64,000 nucleotides of DNA from Ornithodoros turicata (taxonomy: Eukaryota > Arthropoda > Arachnida > Ixodida > Argasidae): NCBI RefSeq assembly GCF_037126465.1, contig NC_088201.1, positions 140,804,376 to 140,868,375 of the forward strand. The letters run 5' to 3'. The notes beneath the pieces were generated by a model that ran no database searches, was not told where the DNA came from, and worked only from the letters and a program-made list of their open reading frames with translations. Each line of letters opens with the position of its first letter. Position 1 is the first letter of the stretch. The translations under genes and the position numbers were made by a program. This document shows, one piece after another, positions 9,613-20,300 of the stretch.

Positions 9613-12600
9613 ATGTTCAAAGTGAAAAACGGAAGTGTTGTCAACACATTGGCAGCAAAGGAAGTCCTGTATGTACCCGGAATGGCGGACAATTTGATCT
9701 CCGTTTCCAAACTAACCGACAGTGGTATCATCGTCACATTCAGCGGGGACGAATGTACTGCTTTCAAAGGAAACCGGTTCGTTTTCTCAGGGGCCAAAGA
9801 AGCAGGAATTTACAGACTGAATGGGGAAGTGACGTCATCCTCCAGAGAGGTTGCGAGAAGCGTGACAAAGAATGACAGTATGGTGTGGCACCGGCGTATG
9901 TGTCATTTGAACTTCGACACATTGATACAGATGGGTCAACGACACGTTATCAGGGGTTTACCCACCATCCAACGCGAACATCCCCAATGTGAAGACTGCC
10001 TTACAGCGAAGAAGCCAAGGACTTCGTTCAAGTCCATAAACGCTAAACCAAGGGATTACGTACTGGAATTGCTGCATGCCGACCTTTGTGGTCCGTTTCC
10101 AGTATTATCGATTGGCGGAAGTAAATACGCCCTCATCATTGTGGATGACCATAGTAGAAAAGTCTTCGTCTACTTCCTCAAATACAAGGATGAAGCAGGG
10201 GATAAAATCATACATTTTGTACGTCAAGCAGAAGTACAAACAGGAAGAAATGTCAAGAGGTTGCGAACAGACAACGGAGGGGAATTTCTCGGTCAACAAC
10301 TCGAGCGTTTTTTGGGGAACAAAGGAGTCATTCATGAGAAGACTGTTCCGCATTCACCAGCTCAAAACGGAATCGCGGAACGGATGAATCGCACCCTAGT
10401 AGAAACTGCAAGATCAATGTTGGCAGAGTCCAAGCTCCCGCCCCAATTTTGGGCTGAGGCCATGAACACTGCTGCGTATGTCCGGAATAGATGTAGTAAA
10501 ACAGTTCTGAATGGAAAAGTCCCCGAAGAAGTGTATACAAAGAGACCTCAGACGGTGAAGTACTTCAAAACCTTCGGATGCCTTGCCTACATATATATTC
10601 CCGATCGGTACAGGACGAAGCTGGACAATCGAAGCAAGCCTGTCATATTCCTCGGCTACTGCATCGACAGGAAAGGTTACCGTTTCTACGACCCTCAAGA
10701 GAAGCGTGTAATTGTGAATCGGGACGTCACGTTTGTCGAACAGAAGAGAGGATCATACTTATTACAAGAGTCTCTCGTTCAGACACCACGACACGATGAA
10801 GTTCAATACATCGTTTTGCGGGACACAAACCCTAACGATAACCAGCAGGGTAACCAGACAGACCGGGAAGAAATTCACGAGCACGAAACGGCCCTCGAAC
10901 ACGGGCCAACCGCTGCAGAGAGCAACACTAGTGACGAGGAGGACGACAACGGGAACGAACAAGAGATTCGTGAGCCACCCATACCTCGAAGGTCAACGCG
11001 GATCTCTCGCCCTCCTCAACGCCTCCAGGTGGACCCAGCCAAACCAAGTTACTGTGATATGGCAGAAGTGGAACTGAAGGAGCCACACAGCTATAACGAA
11101 GCTACAAGCTCGCCCCAAAAGTTGGAATGGACCACGGCTATGGAGGACGAACTTCAATCACATCGTGAAATGGAAACATGGAGCCTTGTACCGAGGAAAC
11201 CAGGAATGAAAGTTGTAAAGTCGAAGTGGGTGTATCGGATCAAACGAGGGCCTACCGGCAAAATTGACAAGTTCAAGGCAAGGGTCGTAGCGGTCGGCTG
11301 TTCTCAGGTCTATGGACTCGACTACTACGAAACTTTTTCGCCAGTTGTAAAACTCACGAGCCTTCGCACACTGCTTGCCTTAGCGAATGAAGAAGGCATG
11401 GCCATGAGACAGCTGGATGTCAAAACTGCGTATCTGCATGGAATTCTCGAGGAGGAAGTATATATGGAACAACCACCAGGAAGCCCAAACACCACGTCCC
11501 ACGTTTGTAAGCTGAAAAAGGCAATATATGGGCTAAAACAAGCCGGACGGACCTGGTACAGAACGCTCGATAAAATCCTGAGAGAGCAAGGTTATAGACG
11601 GCTAGAAGCAGACAACTGCGTGTACATCTTGGAGAACAAAGGTACCAAGGTTATTTTGGGAGTCTATGTTGACGATATTCTGCTTCTAGCGACAACCAAA
11701 CAGGCCCTGGAAAGTGCAATGAAAAACTTGGGTGAAAAGGTGGACCTAAAGGACCTAGGCGAACCAAAGTACATCCTGGGAATTGAGATCACATGGGACA
11801 AAGTCAATAAGAAGCTCACGCTTAGCCAGAAGAAGTACATAAGTGACATCTTGAAACGTTACAGCATGGAAAATTGTAAACCGATCAAAACTCCAATGGA
11901 AACAGGTCCAAATAACAACGTTGGTCACACAACGGAAGGTAACACTGAATCAACGGTCCCTTATCAAAACTTGATCGGAAACCTGATGTACCTGGTGCAA
12001 GGAACACGTCCAGACATCGCATTTGCAACTCACTACTTGAGTGAGTTTAACCACTGTTTCACGTCCACTCATTGGCAAATGGCAAAAAGGGTGCTACGCT
12101 ACTTGCAAGGGACGAAAGAAGTGGGTATCACGTACACAGCTTGTGCGGAACCTGTCGTGGGGTATTGCGACGCAAGCTGGAACGAGTCAGGCAAAGGGAA
12201 GTCACGTAGTGCTTACGTATTCACCATGTCCAAAGGAGCCATCAGCTGGAAATCGACGAAGCAACAACTCGTCGCGCTGTCAACGTGTGAAGCGGAATAC
12301 ATCGCTATCACCGAAGCCATTAAAGAAGGTAAATGGGTGAAGACATTGTTTAAAGAACTTGGGTTCTGCAAATACGGTACGGAGAACTTGGAAATCAAGA
12401 GTGACAATCAAGCGGCCATAAGACTAATCGAAAATCCAGTACAGCATCAAAGGTCCAAACATATCGCCCTCAAATACCTATTCGCTAGACACGAAGTCGA
12501 AAGCAGTGATTTTTTCATTTCCTACCTACGTACAGAAGATATGATGGCCGACAGCCTGACGAAGCCTGTAGGCAATATCAAGAACGTCTTATGTGCAAAT

Positions 12601-12630
12601 GGATGTGGACTTCAACTCCCACCAGCCTAG
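9613..12630 (+). CDS. pol: Copia Pol: integrase, reverse transcriptase, RNase H
   Basis: One uninterrupted frame of 1005 codons. The order is end of protease region, GAG-pre-integrase (MVWHRRMCHLNFDTL, CEDC), integrase core with Asp in LLHADLCGPF, Asp in LRTDNGGEF and Glu in GIAERMNRTL, then a variable linker. The RT follows, with WVYRIKRGPTGKIDKFKARV and the catalytic YVDDILLLA. RNase H contains VALSTCEAEYIAITEA, and the C-terminus SDNQAAIRLIENP and DSLTKPV. This order places it in Ty1/Copia. The frame opens inside the protease because the upstream part is inverted, and its ATG at 9613 is just an internal Met. The integrase and RT look catalytically complete. Confidence 0.93.
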   Translation: MFKVKNGSVVNTLAAKEVLYVPGMADNLISVSKLTDSGIIVTFSGDECTAFKGNRFVFSGAKEAGIYRLNGEVTSSSREVARSVTKNDSMVWHRRMCHLNFDTLIQMGQRHVIRGLPTIQREHPQCEDCLTAKKPRTSFKSINAKPRDYVLELLHADLCGPFPVLSIGGSKYALIIVDDHSRKVFVYFLKYKDEAGDKIIHFVRQAEVQTGRNVKRLRTDNGGEFLGQQLERFLGNKGVIHEKTVPHSPAQNGIAERMNRTLVETARSMLAESKLPPQFWAEAMNTAAYVRNRCSKTVLNGKVPEEVYTKRPQTVKYFKTFGCLAYIYIPDRYRTKLDNRSKPVIFLGYCIDRKGYRFYDPQEKRVIVNRDVTFVEQKRGSYLLQESLVQTPRHDEVQYIVLRDTNPNDNQQGNQTDREEIHEHETALEHGPTAAESNTSDEEDDNGNEQEIREPPIPRRSTRISRPPQRLQVDPAKPSYCDMAEVELKEPHSYNEATSSPQKLEWTTAMEDELQSHREMETWSLVPRKPGMKVVKSKWVYRIKRGPTGKIDKFKARVVAVGCSQVYGLDYYETFSPVVKLTSLRTLLALANEEGMAMRQLDVKTAYLHGILEEEVYMEQPPGSPNTTSHVCKLKKAIYGLKQAGRTWYRTLDKILREQGYRRLEADNCVYILENKGTKVILGVYVDDILLLATTKQALESAMKNLGEKVDLKDLGEPKYILGIEITWDKVNKKLTLSQKKYISDILKRYSMENCKPIKTPMETGPNNNVGHTTEGNTESTVPYQNLIGNLMYLVQGTRPDIAFATHYLSEFNHCFTSTHWQMAKRVLRYLQGTKEVGITYTACAEPVVGYCDASWNESGKGKSRSAYVFTMSKGAISWKSTKQQLVALSTCEAEYIAITEAIKEGKWVKTLFKELGFCKYGTENLEIKSDNQAAIRLIENPVQHQRSKHIALKYLFARHEVESSDFFISYLRTEDMMADSLTKPVGNIKNVLCANGCGLQLPPA

Positions 12631-12676
12631 ACTCAGTCTACGATACTCCGAAGGTTGTTCAACGTGAAGGGGGGTA

Positions 12677-12863
12677 TGTTGGTTGCACGTTGTCAACCAT
12701 GTACATAGTTTTGGTTTTTTCTCTTCTTCGTAAGCTGACTAAATAAAAGCGAACTGCAGGAGCCGTTTTTTCCAGTTCCTGCGAGCCGACGAAGTTGTTG
12801 GGTTGTCAGCTTCTTGCGCGCGTCTTAGGTCACCTGCGACAATTCCATGTTCCTGGATCAACA
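12677..12863 (+). repeat. Copia 3' LTR
   Basis: Begins TGTTGG and ends CAACA, contains AATAAA near 12740, and is followed by ATTAT matching the left flank. Confidence 0.92.
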
Positions 12864-12868
12864 ATTAT

Positions 12869-13430
12869 CACCACTGGGCAGCCGTGCTTGAGGACCAGAC
12901 GTATTCCAATAAAGATATGAATGGTAGCTGCCTTGATGTTCCGGACCTGCTTGGTTTCGACGAGTTTGTTCAAGTAGTCTGTGGCAACGATGACAATAAT
13001 GTAGCGGCGTGAGGACTAGAAGGGACCGATGATGGCCTAGCCCACCGTATGGAACGCAGCACGCACTGGTATCGGCTGCAGTAGTCCACAAGATAACATC
13101 GACAGCTTGTACTGGCACATATCGCGATGACCACGTTGGACGTCGGACACATGACGGACGTCGTTGAAGACTTCTGGCCAGTAGTACTTTGTGCTGATGG
13201 CCACGTACATGGAACAAGTGAAGTATGTGATCGACCAATACTTGCGGCAGGCGTAACAAAAGCCTTTGGTAGAACAGGACCCCGGGCAACTGTATAAAGC
13301 ACGTTTTCGTGGGACAGGAAATTTTTGAGCGCTCTACATTGCTGCTTCCGAGGACCACTACGCCGATCGAGGATATCACGTACGTGCCGGTGCCGTGAGA
13401 TGCTGATCCCGTGCCCTAAAGTACGATGCG
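12869..13430 (-). pseudogene. Gypsy integrase N-terminal and early core fragment
   Basis: Read on the minus strand, several short frames contain recognisable segments: a zinc-domain region ending in Cys pairs, SCGLLQPIPV-like text and an early integrase core. The same family is present at 34700-35130 on the plus strand, where the corresponding text SSGLLQPSQR is clearer. The frame changes repeatedly, so it is an old relic. It continues at 8015-7600 beyond the Copia insertion. Confidence 0.6.
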
Positions 13431-13539
13431 GCTTCCGTCCAATGGAGGGGCCCTAGACAGAAATCTGGCGCGTAGTGTAATTGGTCGGTCTTATACATGG
13501 CATATGAAGTCGAGCTCCTGCGTTTATACAGACCACCGC

Positions 13540-15640
13540 AGTAGGCACTGATTTCCCTAGTTGTATTTCAGCAGCCAGTTCAAGGCATGATGACTCGTGA
13601 CAGTGGCCTGGACGCCACTAATTAGCAATTAGATCAATTTGGGACCCCTCACAGTCAGAATCATTCAGTGAGTCATTACACTAATTGGGGAGCATCTAAG
13701 ACGTACCCAGACCACTGTGTGAGTTGTGGGCTACTTGAGCTGATAAAAACAAAAAATAGGTAGAAAGTAAAATAAAAATATAGAAATAAAATGGAGAGAA
13801 GGAGTTTAGTTGAAGATCAACGACCCCACCATGAAGAGAGCGGTCCAGAGCTGCCGCTGACCATCGCTGGGCAACGAAGGACAGAGGCAGGCCACGAAAA
13901 CATCCTGTGACGTCAGCTGTGACGTCATCATGGCATGTGTGGCAGTTTAGGACAGCTCTGGACATGCAAGGAGAAAAAAAACACTCATAATACAGAGGCT
14001 GTGAAAGCAAGAGTAAATATTCTAACCATCAATAGCTAACAACCAAAAGAATCAGGCAAAGCAGCCCACCGCAACAGCAGTCACGGGGAGCGCAGAACGA
14101 TGCGACTGCTCCATTCGACAGCCAGGCAGGGAACTGACTCGCAATGCTTTTTTCTCCTCTATAATGTCCCGCATCTGCAATCCGTAGCGCTTACTTTCTC
14201 AACTAATCTCATGACAAAATTATTAAGAATCACGCCAGCGCTGCTCTCTTTTCCAAGGCAGAAGAAGATAGAAAGTGGCGGGAATGCCTGGACAACAGCA
14301 ACCAGCACCCGACCATACACGGGCATTAAAATCGTAAAAAAGGGGGACAATGTAATCACGCGCGAAAGAATTAGTTACAGAAGGAATCAGCCCACCACAA
14401 CACGAGTCACTGGGAGAGCAGAACAATGCGTCTGCTCCATCCGACAGCCAGGCACGGAACTGAATCGTAATGCTTTTTTTCTCATCTATAAAGTCATGCA
14501 TCTCTCCCTCTTGTGGTTACTTTCTGAACTAATTTAATCGCAAAATTATTAAGAATCTTTCAGGCATTATTCCCATTTAAATCAAGGGTGCAGCAGCACT
14601 AGCGTCATCGTCAAGACAAGGACGATCAAAATGAACCTTTCGTGTCCATACAAGAAAAAAATACAGAGCGACAACAAAGGAAAGCATGCAGGTCAGGACA
14701 TGTCAGGAGTGCTGTTAAACGAGGAAAAATCTCACGACTGCCGGGCAACAGAGGAAAGCAAACACAGAAAACCATTTGAACAGAGTGAAAAAAGGCACTC
14801 ACCATCATCGGACAAGTACACTGCATTCCCTCATCAACCGTACCCCATCAGAGGCAAACTGAATCCCAGCGAAGCTACGCTTTTCCACTAACGGTCAATG
14901 AAATTGCTAGAAACAGAATTAACGTGTCCACACCCGTCAGTGCCCAACAGAGAAGTGAATCCTTGGGCCCTCTGCATGCCTTGCTCATTGGTCGTGACGT
15001 CAGCCTATTGTCTCAGGGCTACACCGTTTTTCCACTAATGCTCAACTGGACAAGGTCCACCTGAAACAATAGAGCCGCGGCATGACGTCATCACCCAGGC
15101 ATGCACCTGCACGGTTCAGGGCGCCTACGCCTTAGACAGGGGACCTGTTACTTATTGAATCACTATCCCAAGATTATTTCCTTTATTCTACTATAACGAT
15201 TGCATAAGAAGCAGAAAACCCGTTACAGAAAAGCACCATGCATGAAAGCTGATCGTAGAAATTAAGCATTTCAGTCCCAAAGTCTTACTAAATGAGACTC
15301 GCAAAAGAACAAAATATCCTAACGCCATCAATGGCTAAATACGGCGAGCTCAGAAGAGATGTCCGTCTCATCCGAGAGCCAGGGAGATAACTGAATAATA
15401 ACGCTTTGTTCCTCCTGGATAAAGCCATGCACCTGTCCCCGTTGCGATTACTCTCTGAACTAATTGAAACGCAAAAATATTAAGAATCATTCTAGCACTA
15501 CACCCATTCAGGGCAGCACTATCATCAAGACAGGAATGTTTCTTTTCGAAAAGAAAAAAAAACTACATGTGGAAGGAAAGCATGACTGAACAGGTCCGGG
15601 CATGTCAGGACACGTCAGGAAAAATCGCATGTTTGTCAGA
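13540..15640 (+). repeat. Diverged orphan Polinton-type terminal repeat
   Basis: From 13540 (AGTAGGCACTG) the sequence parallels the outer end of the intact Polinton at 18286. Shared marks in order are TAATTAGCAATTAGA, TTGGGACCCC, CACTAATTGGGGA, a CCAGACCA inverted partner, an A-rich AATAGG..GAAA stretch and ATGGAGAGAA..GAAGATCAACGA. The similarity is clear but imperfect, so it is a related older family. Downstream lie three copies of a ~190-bp unit (about 14040-14250, 14375-14570, 15310-15500), each with ATCYGASAGCCAGG and CGCAAAAWTATTAAGAATC-like marks, plus two copies of a GGAAAGCATG..CAGG unit (14680, 15575). No capsid or polymerase gene and no opposite end is visible. The inner boundary is approximate. 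Confidence 0.65.
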
Positions 15641-15659
15641 CAGAAGAGCTCGGTGACCG

Positions 15660-17613
15660 CAGGCCCTCTCAGTTACTGCGGCGCATGCAACAGCTGCTCG
15701 GCGACCATTTAGCTTTCGTGGACGATGCCCTTCTGCGTCAGCTCTTTCTTCAACGCCTCCAACAGGATGTACAAATGGTCCTGGCCACAGCGGCTGACAT
15801 GACCCTCGACCAGCTGGCCACTCTTGCTGGCGCGGTTATGGAGATAGCCACTCCAGCTGTAGCTGCTGTGTCCCCTTCATTTCCCCTTTCGGAACCTGTC
15901 CGCCCCCAACCGCGCCAGCTCCCGCAGCCACCAGTGAGGACCTTTGTCGCGAGTTCCGCTCCCTTCCGCGCTCATAGCCACTTCCCACACGTCAAGATAA
16001 GAAAATCATCACCGACGGCAGCGTCGCGGTCGAAGTGGCCGCAGCCCAAGACGGTCCCTTTCCACCAACCGTTGCGCCAGCCGGGACCGTAGCCCTGCAA
16101 TGTGCTGGTACCACCGCCGCTTCGGTGCTGACGCACACCATTGCTTCCTACCTTTGCTCCTGGCAACAACAGGGAAACCAGTCGACGAACCATTGATGGC
16201 GACCAATGGCCCAGGCTCTTCCCCCAGTCGCCTCTTCTACGTCCGCCAGCAAGGTTTCTGCTCGACGTTACCTCATCGACACTGGGGCGGAAGTCAGCGT
16301 AATCGCCGCGAGCCGTACAGACCGTCGACAACAATCCTTGTACACCCTTACTGCAGTGAACGGTTCCCGAATCCCGGTCTATGCCCAGCGTTCGCTCACC
16401 CTAAACCTCGGCCTCCGACGCACCTTTCGGTAGATTTTTCTCGTTGCCGACGTAATCCATCCTATTACCGGAGCCGATTTTCTTACCCATCACCATCTCC
16501 TCGTCGATATGCGCCGCCGCAAGCTCATAGACTCCTCCACAAGCCTCACTGTGTCGGGCATACGTTCGTCCTTGCATTGGCTTCGAATTGCTTTCTACCA
16601 AGACACAAGCAACCCCTTGCTCGCCATCTTGAAGGACTTCCCGCAGCTAACTCGACCTCCTGACTGGTCCCAGCCCATGAAACACGACGTGGTCCATGAT
16701 ATCGAAACCACTGGCCCGCCGGTCTTCACTCGTCCCCGTCGTCTTCCGCCGGAGAATATGACAATCGCACGCGCAGAGTTCGACCACATGCTGGAAATTG
16801 GAATCATCCGCCCATCTTCCAGCTCCTGGGCGGTTGATGGACCATCAACCTAATGGTCCATCAAGCCATGGTTGGCATCCTCCAAGCCTTGGTTGGCAGC
16901 AAGTTTGGTTATGGATCTGACTTCTAGATTTCATGAAATCTCGATGAAAACAGAAAAACACCTTTGCGTCTCTACGAGTACTTGTGGATGCCATTCGGGT
17001 AAAAAGGAGCAGCATTTTCTTGTCACAGAGCAGTCGATACAGTCATTGACAACGCGATGTTTCGATCCGCCATGGACTACATGGACGGCTGTGTCGTCCA
17101 CAGCAATACCTTTGAAGACCACGTGAAACATCTAGCAACTATTTTTGAAAGGCTCCGCACCTCAAGATAAACTTCAAATTCAAGCCACAGAAGTGTTTCT
17201 TCTTCTGCAGTAAAATTTTCTATTTGGCCTTTGTGGTTAGTAGGCGTGGCGTCTCAGCTGATCCGGCAAAAGTCGCAGCGGTTCAAGGGTTCGCGACGCC
17301 TTCCAACGTCAAAGACCAGGAGTCGTTCCTCGGCTTGACATCTTACTTTCATAAGGTTATTCTAAGTTACAGTGCCATCGCAGCTGCCTTACGCGACCCC
17401 ATGAAGAAAGGCATACACTTCGGCTGGACTGACGCGCATTCAACAGCGTTTTCTGGTCTCAAGGACGTGCTTTGCAGTTAGCCGGCCCTCAGGTTGTTTT
17501 CTGACGACCCGTCCTTTCGTATACAAGTACGCATAGATACTTCAAGGTCAGGCCTTGGTGCATTGCTGCTACAGAAGGATGAAGATAGCAACTACCGTCC
17601 GGTTGGTGCCGTC
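15660..17613 (+). pseudogene. Gypsy gag-protease-RT relic (5' part)
   Basis: It begins inside gag with QLLRRMQQLLGDHLAFVDDA and LRQLFLQRLQQDVQMVLATA, the conserved C-terminal Gag region of an arthropod Gypsy group. ATCWYHRRFGADAHH follows near 16100. The aspartic protease reads RYLIDTGAEVSVIAASRTD at 16265-16320. RT begins at about 16680 with HDVVHDIETTGPPVFTRPRR and EFDHMLEIGIIRPSSSSW. The palm is damaged from 16840 to 17210, then YLAFVVSRRGVSADPAKVAA is seen at about 17220 and the RNase H entry near 17590. At 17613 it is interrupted by a repeat and resumes at 34039. Confidence 0.8.
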
Positions 17614-18285
17614 CTGACACGATAAAAAAGAGAGAAGTTGTATTGCGCCATGACTACGTCTTTATAAAGAACGTAAGGTCAATGACAAATTCTACGGAAG
17701 AGTCCAGCAACGCGTCCGCAGCGCTTTGTATAGACATCGTCCTGAAAAGTGGTGCTCCTGCAACTGTATCCTGTATCATTACAATGGCACAGCTGAGACG
17801 GCTCTCACTACAAATCAATTTCTGGTGAAACATACCATCCCGTTGATTGCACAGCATACCTACCCGTTCACCTTGCTCCATGTGACTTATTATTCCCGCA
17901 ACTGAAGAAAATAATGGAAATTCGCCGGTTTGATGAAGCTCCATCGATTCAAACCGCGATACTACGCGTTGACAAACCCGAGACCCCGAGAGATGCGACG
18001 AGACAAATGAGGTCTATTCCACAAACGGTCTACCATAGGTGATTTCGTCAGTGGCGTGAACGCTGCAATAAATGTAAGTACAGTCACAACGGAACCGCCT
18101 TGAAGGAGATGAGAGCTACCAGCGCCTAAGCGTACTTATTCGCTCACAAAAGTCAGTCAGGGAATTAAATAATTGGGCCCAGTAATGACATGAGGTCAAC
18201 AAATATGACACGCATTTTCAACCCGTCAACTTGTTTTATTTTTTAACGTAGAGGCACGCATATTTTACTTTAGTGGGTTCTTAAC
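17614..18285. repeat. Interspersed repeat unit, left half (Polinton target)
   Basis: About 670 bp beginning GACACGATAAAAAA. It is closely similar to 39151-39778, and its right half continues at 33759-34038 beyond the Polinton. The Gypsy pol sequence CAACTACCGTCC is present on both sides of the composite (about 17591 and 34034), as expected for a target duplication around the repeat. No coding potential was recognised. Confidence 0.8.
18280..18285. repeat. Polinton target-site duplication, left (CTTAAC)
   Basis: CTTAAC precedes the terminal AGTAGTAAG and is repeated at 33759-33764. Confidence 0.93.
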
Positions 18286-19557
18286 AGTAGTAAGTACTGG
18301 ACTCTCACGGTGCACAACGCTCAACTGTCCTGAACACGATTTAATTAGCAATTAGAGCTAATTGGGACCCCCCACATTAATCAGCACCCTCCAGGGAGCC
18401 ACCACACTAATTGGGGAAAGTCTAACTCGTGTCCAGACCAGCTGAGCGTTGTGCACCATGAGAGTCCATAAAAAAGAAAAATAATAGGCAGAAAATAAAA
18501 TAAAAAGATGGAAATAGAGTGGAGAGAAACAATTTATTCGAAAATCAACGATGCCGCGGCGAAGAAGCCGCTCCGCAACACCCGAGTGACCAGCACCCGC
18601 CATGTTGGTAGTTTGCACCCAGCAGTTGCAGAGATCGACGACAGGTGGCCACTTAGTTGCAAGGCATCACACCAGATGGCGCCACCATCATAGCTCTAGA
18701 CGAGAAAGACAGAACAAGATACTAGCGGCAGGTAAAAATGACAGCACTGCCAAGCAAGTCTAGGCATGCGAGAGAAAAGGTCTAACCGCTACTGCTAAAC
18801 AGAAAACAGTACACATCGGGGAAAAAGGCTTACGGGGACGATCGCTTAGGCCTAACCTCAACACTACGCAGCTAACACAAGGCGGGAACCACACATCGCT
18901 AAACATGCGAGAAAAGGCTTAACACGAGCGCGGTCACCGCTAAACACGGCAAACATACGAGGAAAGAGGCTTACGGGGGGCGATCGCTTAGGCCTAACCC
19001 CCAACACTACGCAGCTAACACAAGGCGGGAACCACACATCGCTAAACATGCGTCAACAGGCTTGGACACCGCAAAACAAGTCTAAACATGCGAGAAAAGG
19101 CTTAACACGAGCGCGGTCACAGCTAAACACGGCAAACATACGAGAAAAGGAGCGCGTCAAATCACTCACCTTTTCCCCCGCGGCAACTTCCAGGCAGAAA
19201 CTGAGCGAGCGCGGAGAACATACGTCTGCTCTCTACGAGACGCAGCCAGCAACTGAGCGAGCGCGCGGAGCGCACGTCCGTCTTCCGCGACGGTCCGAGA
19301 GAAACTGAGAGAGGCGACGCGCAGCGGCCGCTATGGATGCGCGCGCGCCCTCTGCTCCACCCGTCCGCGCATGCGCGCGCGCGCGCTCCTAGCGCCCCCT
19401 GCGCCGGCCGCGGGTGTTTTCGGTTTCGGCTCTCTGCTGCTGCGCGCGCGCTCCTAGCGGCGACGGGTGGCTTTTCAGTTTCGCTTTCATTCTCCGTTCG
19501 TTGCGCGCGCGCGCGTTTATCTGTATAAAGGCAGCGCGCACCGCGCTCGCGTCATCA
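18286..19557 (+). repeat. Polinton left terminal inverted repeat
   Basis: Spans 1272 bp, reverse-complementary to 32485-33758. Internal structure: an inverted pair close to the tip (18294-18335 and 18427-18470, both reading TGGACTCTCAYGGTGCACAA in opposite directions), a ~141-bp direct tandem duplication (18827-18967 and 18968-19050 onward), and a CG-rich zone with GCGCGC runs from 19330 to 19550. Confidence 0.95.
19524..19530 (+). promoter_or_regulatory. TATA box in left TIR
   Basis: TATAAAG lies 44 bp before the first ATG (19568) and 27 bp before the inner TIR edge, so transcription would start at about 19553 and read inward. The right TIR has the same box for the opposite strand. Confidence 0.6.
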
Positions 19558-19567
19558 CTACGTGAAG

Positions 19568-20026
19568 ATGTTCAGCTACCACTCTTTACAAAATTGTTCC
19601 CGTACCCACGCTTCTTGGGAAGAAGTGGAGAAGGAATGTTTCAACGGCGAAAGTCCCCGCAACGAGCTCGTCATCACTGCTTTTCGCTACGTGATAGACA
19701 TGGTAGGCTTTGGCAATATAGGAGAGATCTCGCCGGGGCCGCTGCAGGAGATGGTGCGTCGAATTTACGCCCGTTACAAGAACGTCTGCATAACGGTTCC
19801 TGACGGACCCCTGGGACTGATGAGCGAATTTGTGAGCTTGGCCAACGCAGAATTCAACTACATCGCTGCAGACATCGTGGACCTTCTCGCTCGTGCCATC
19901 GCTCATATTAAGCACGCCCTGCGGAAGCAGCGACATTTGCAAGCAGTCTACATCGTCAACTTTGTCACTGATTTATTGAAATACCGCTTGGTTATTGACA
20001 TGCAACGCATTAAACAGTCCGAATAA
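19568..20026 (+). CDS. Polinton protein of unknown function, 152 aa
   Basis: The first gene inside the left TIR, preceded by the TIR-borne TATA box. The first ATG after the expected start site (19568) is used. The protein begins MFSYHSLQNC, is mostly helical in appearance, and has hydrophobic heptad-like stretches at about residues 85-135 (YIAADIVDLLARAIAHIKHA) followed by a basic segment. There is no signal peptide, zinc motif or catalytic motif that I recognise. It is transcribed toward the polymerase, which lies tail-to-tail with it. Its position suggests an early or regulatory role, but that is only inference. Confidence 0.75.
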   Translation: MFSYHSLQNCSRTHASWEEVEKECFNGESPRNELVITAFRYVIDMVGFGNIGEISPGPLQEMVRRIYARYKNVCITVPDGPLGLMSEFVSLANAEFNYIAADIVDLLARAIAHIKHALRKQRHLQAVYIVNFVTDLLKYRLVIDMQRIKQSE

Positions 20027-20263
20027 CTTTGACGAGACTCTGTGTGTTCTTTCACTGAAACATCTTTATTGAGTACATACAAAGGACTTGGTCGATAGAT
20101 GCCTGCACCCTCCCTGACTTACCTCAAGAGAAAGGATATGGGGTATCTTCATCGCAGCGTCGTCATTGCGCGGGTCACTGCGTCAGCACGATGACGGAAT
20201 GGTAATTCTTTTCGTACACCCATTCCGCTACCACACTGCCACGATGTCCCGTGCTGCTCCTGT

Positions 20264-20267
20264 CTGC

Positions 20268-20295
<28 letters not shown>
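20264..20295. repeat. (GA)n microsatellite
   Basis: About 15 GA units between the convergent ends of the first ORF and the polymerase. An AATAAA for the minus strand lies at 20315-20320, a likely polymerase poly(A) signal. Confidence 0.9.

Positions 20296-20300
<5 letters not shown>

Larger units (their letters stand above)
8021..12863 (+). mobile_element. Copia LTR retrotransposon with inverted gag-protease half
   Basis: The LTRs begin TGTTGGTTGCACG and end GATCAACA. ATTAT flanks both sides (8016-8020 and 12864-12868), a 5-bp target duplication. The 3' LTR is 12677-12863 (187 bp), preceded by a GAAGGGGGG polypurine tract; the 5' LTR copy runs from 8021 and loses homology after 8195. The 8213-9608 interior is inverted: gag and protease lie on the minus strand, with the primer-binding site and about 95 bp of LTR also inverted. 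Pol on the plus strand is a full open frame. Near identity of the LTR copies and the intact pol indicate recent insertion. Confidence 0.9.

Noticed and set aside
20264..20295. GA run as a promoter element
   Set aside because: It lies between converging gene ends and looks like a plain microsatellite.
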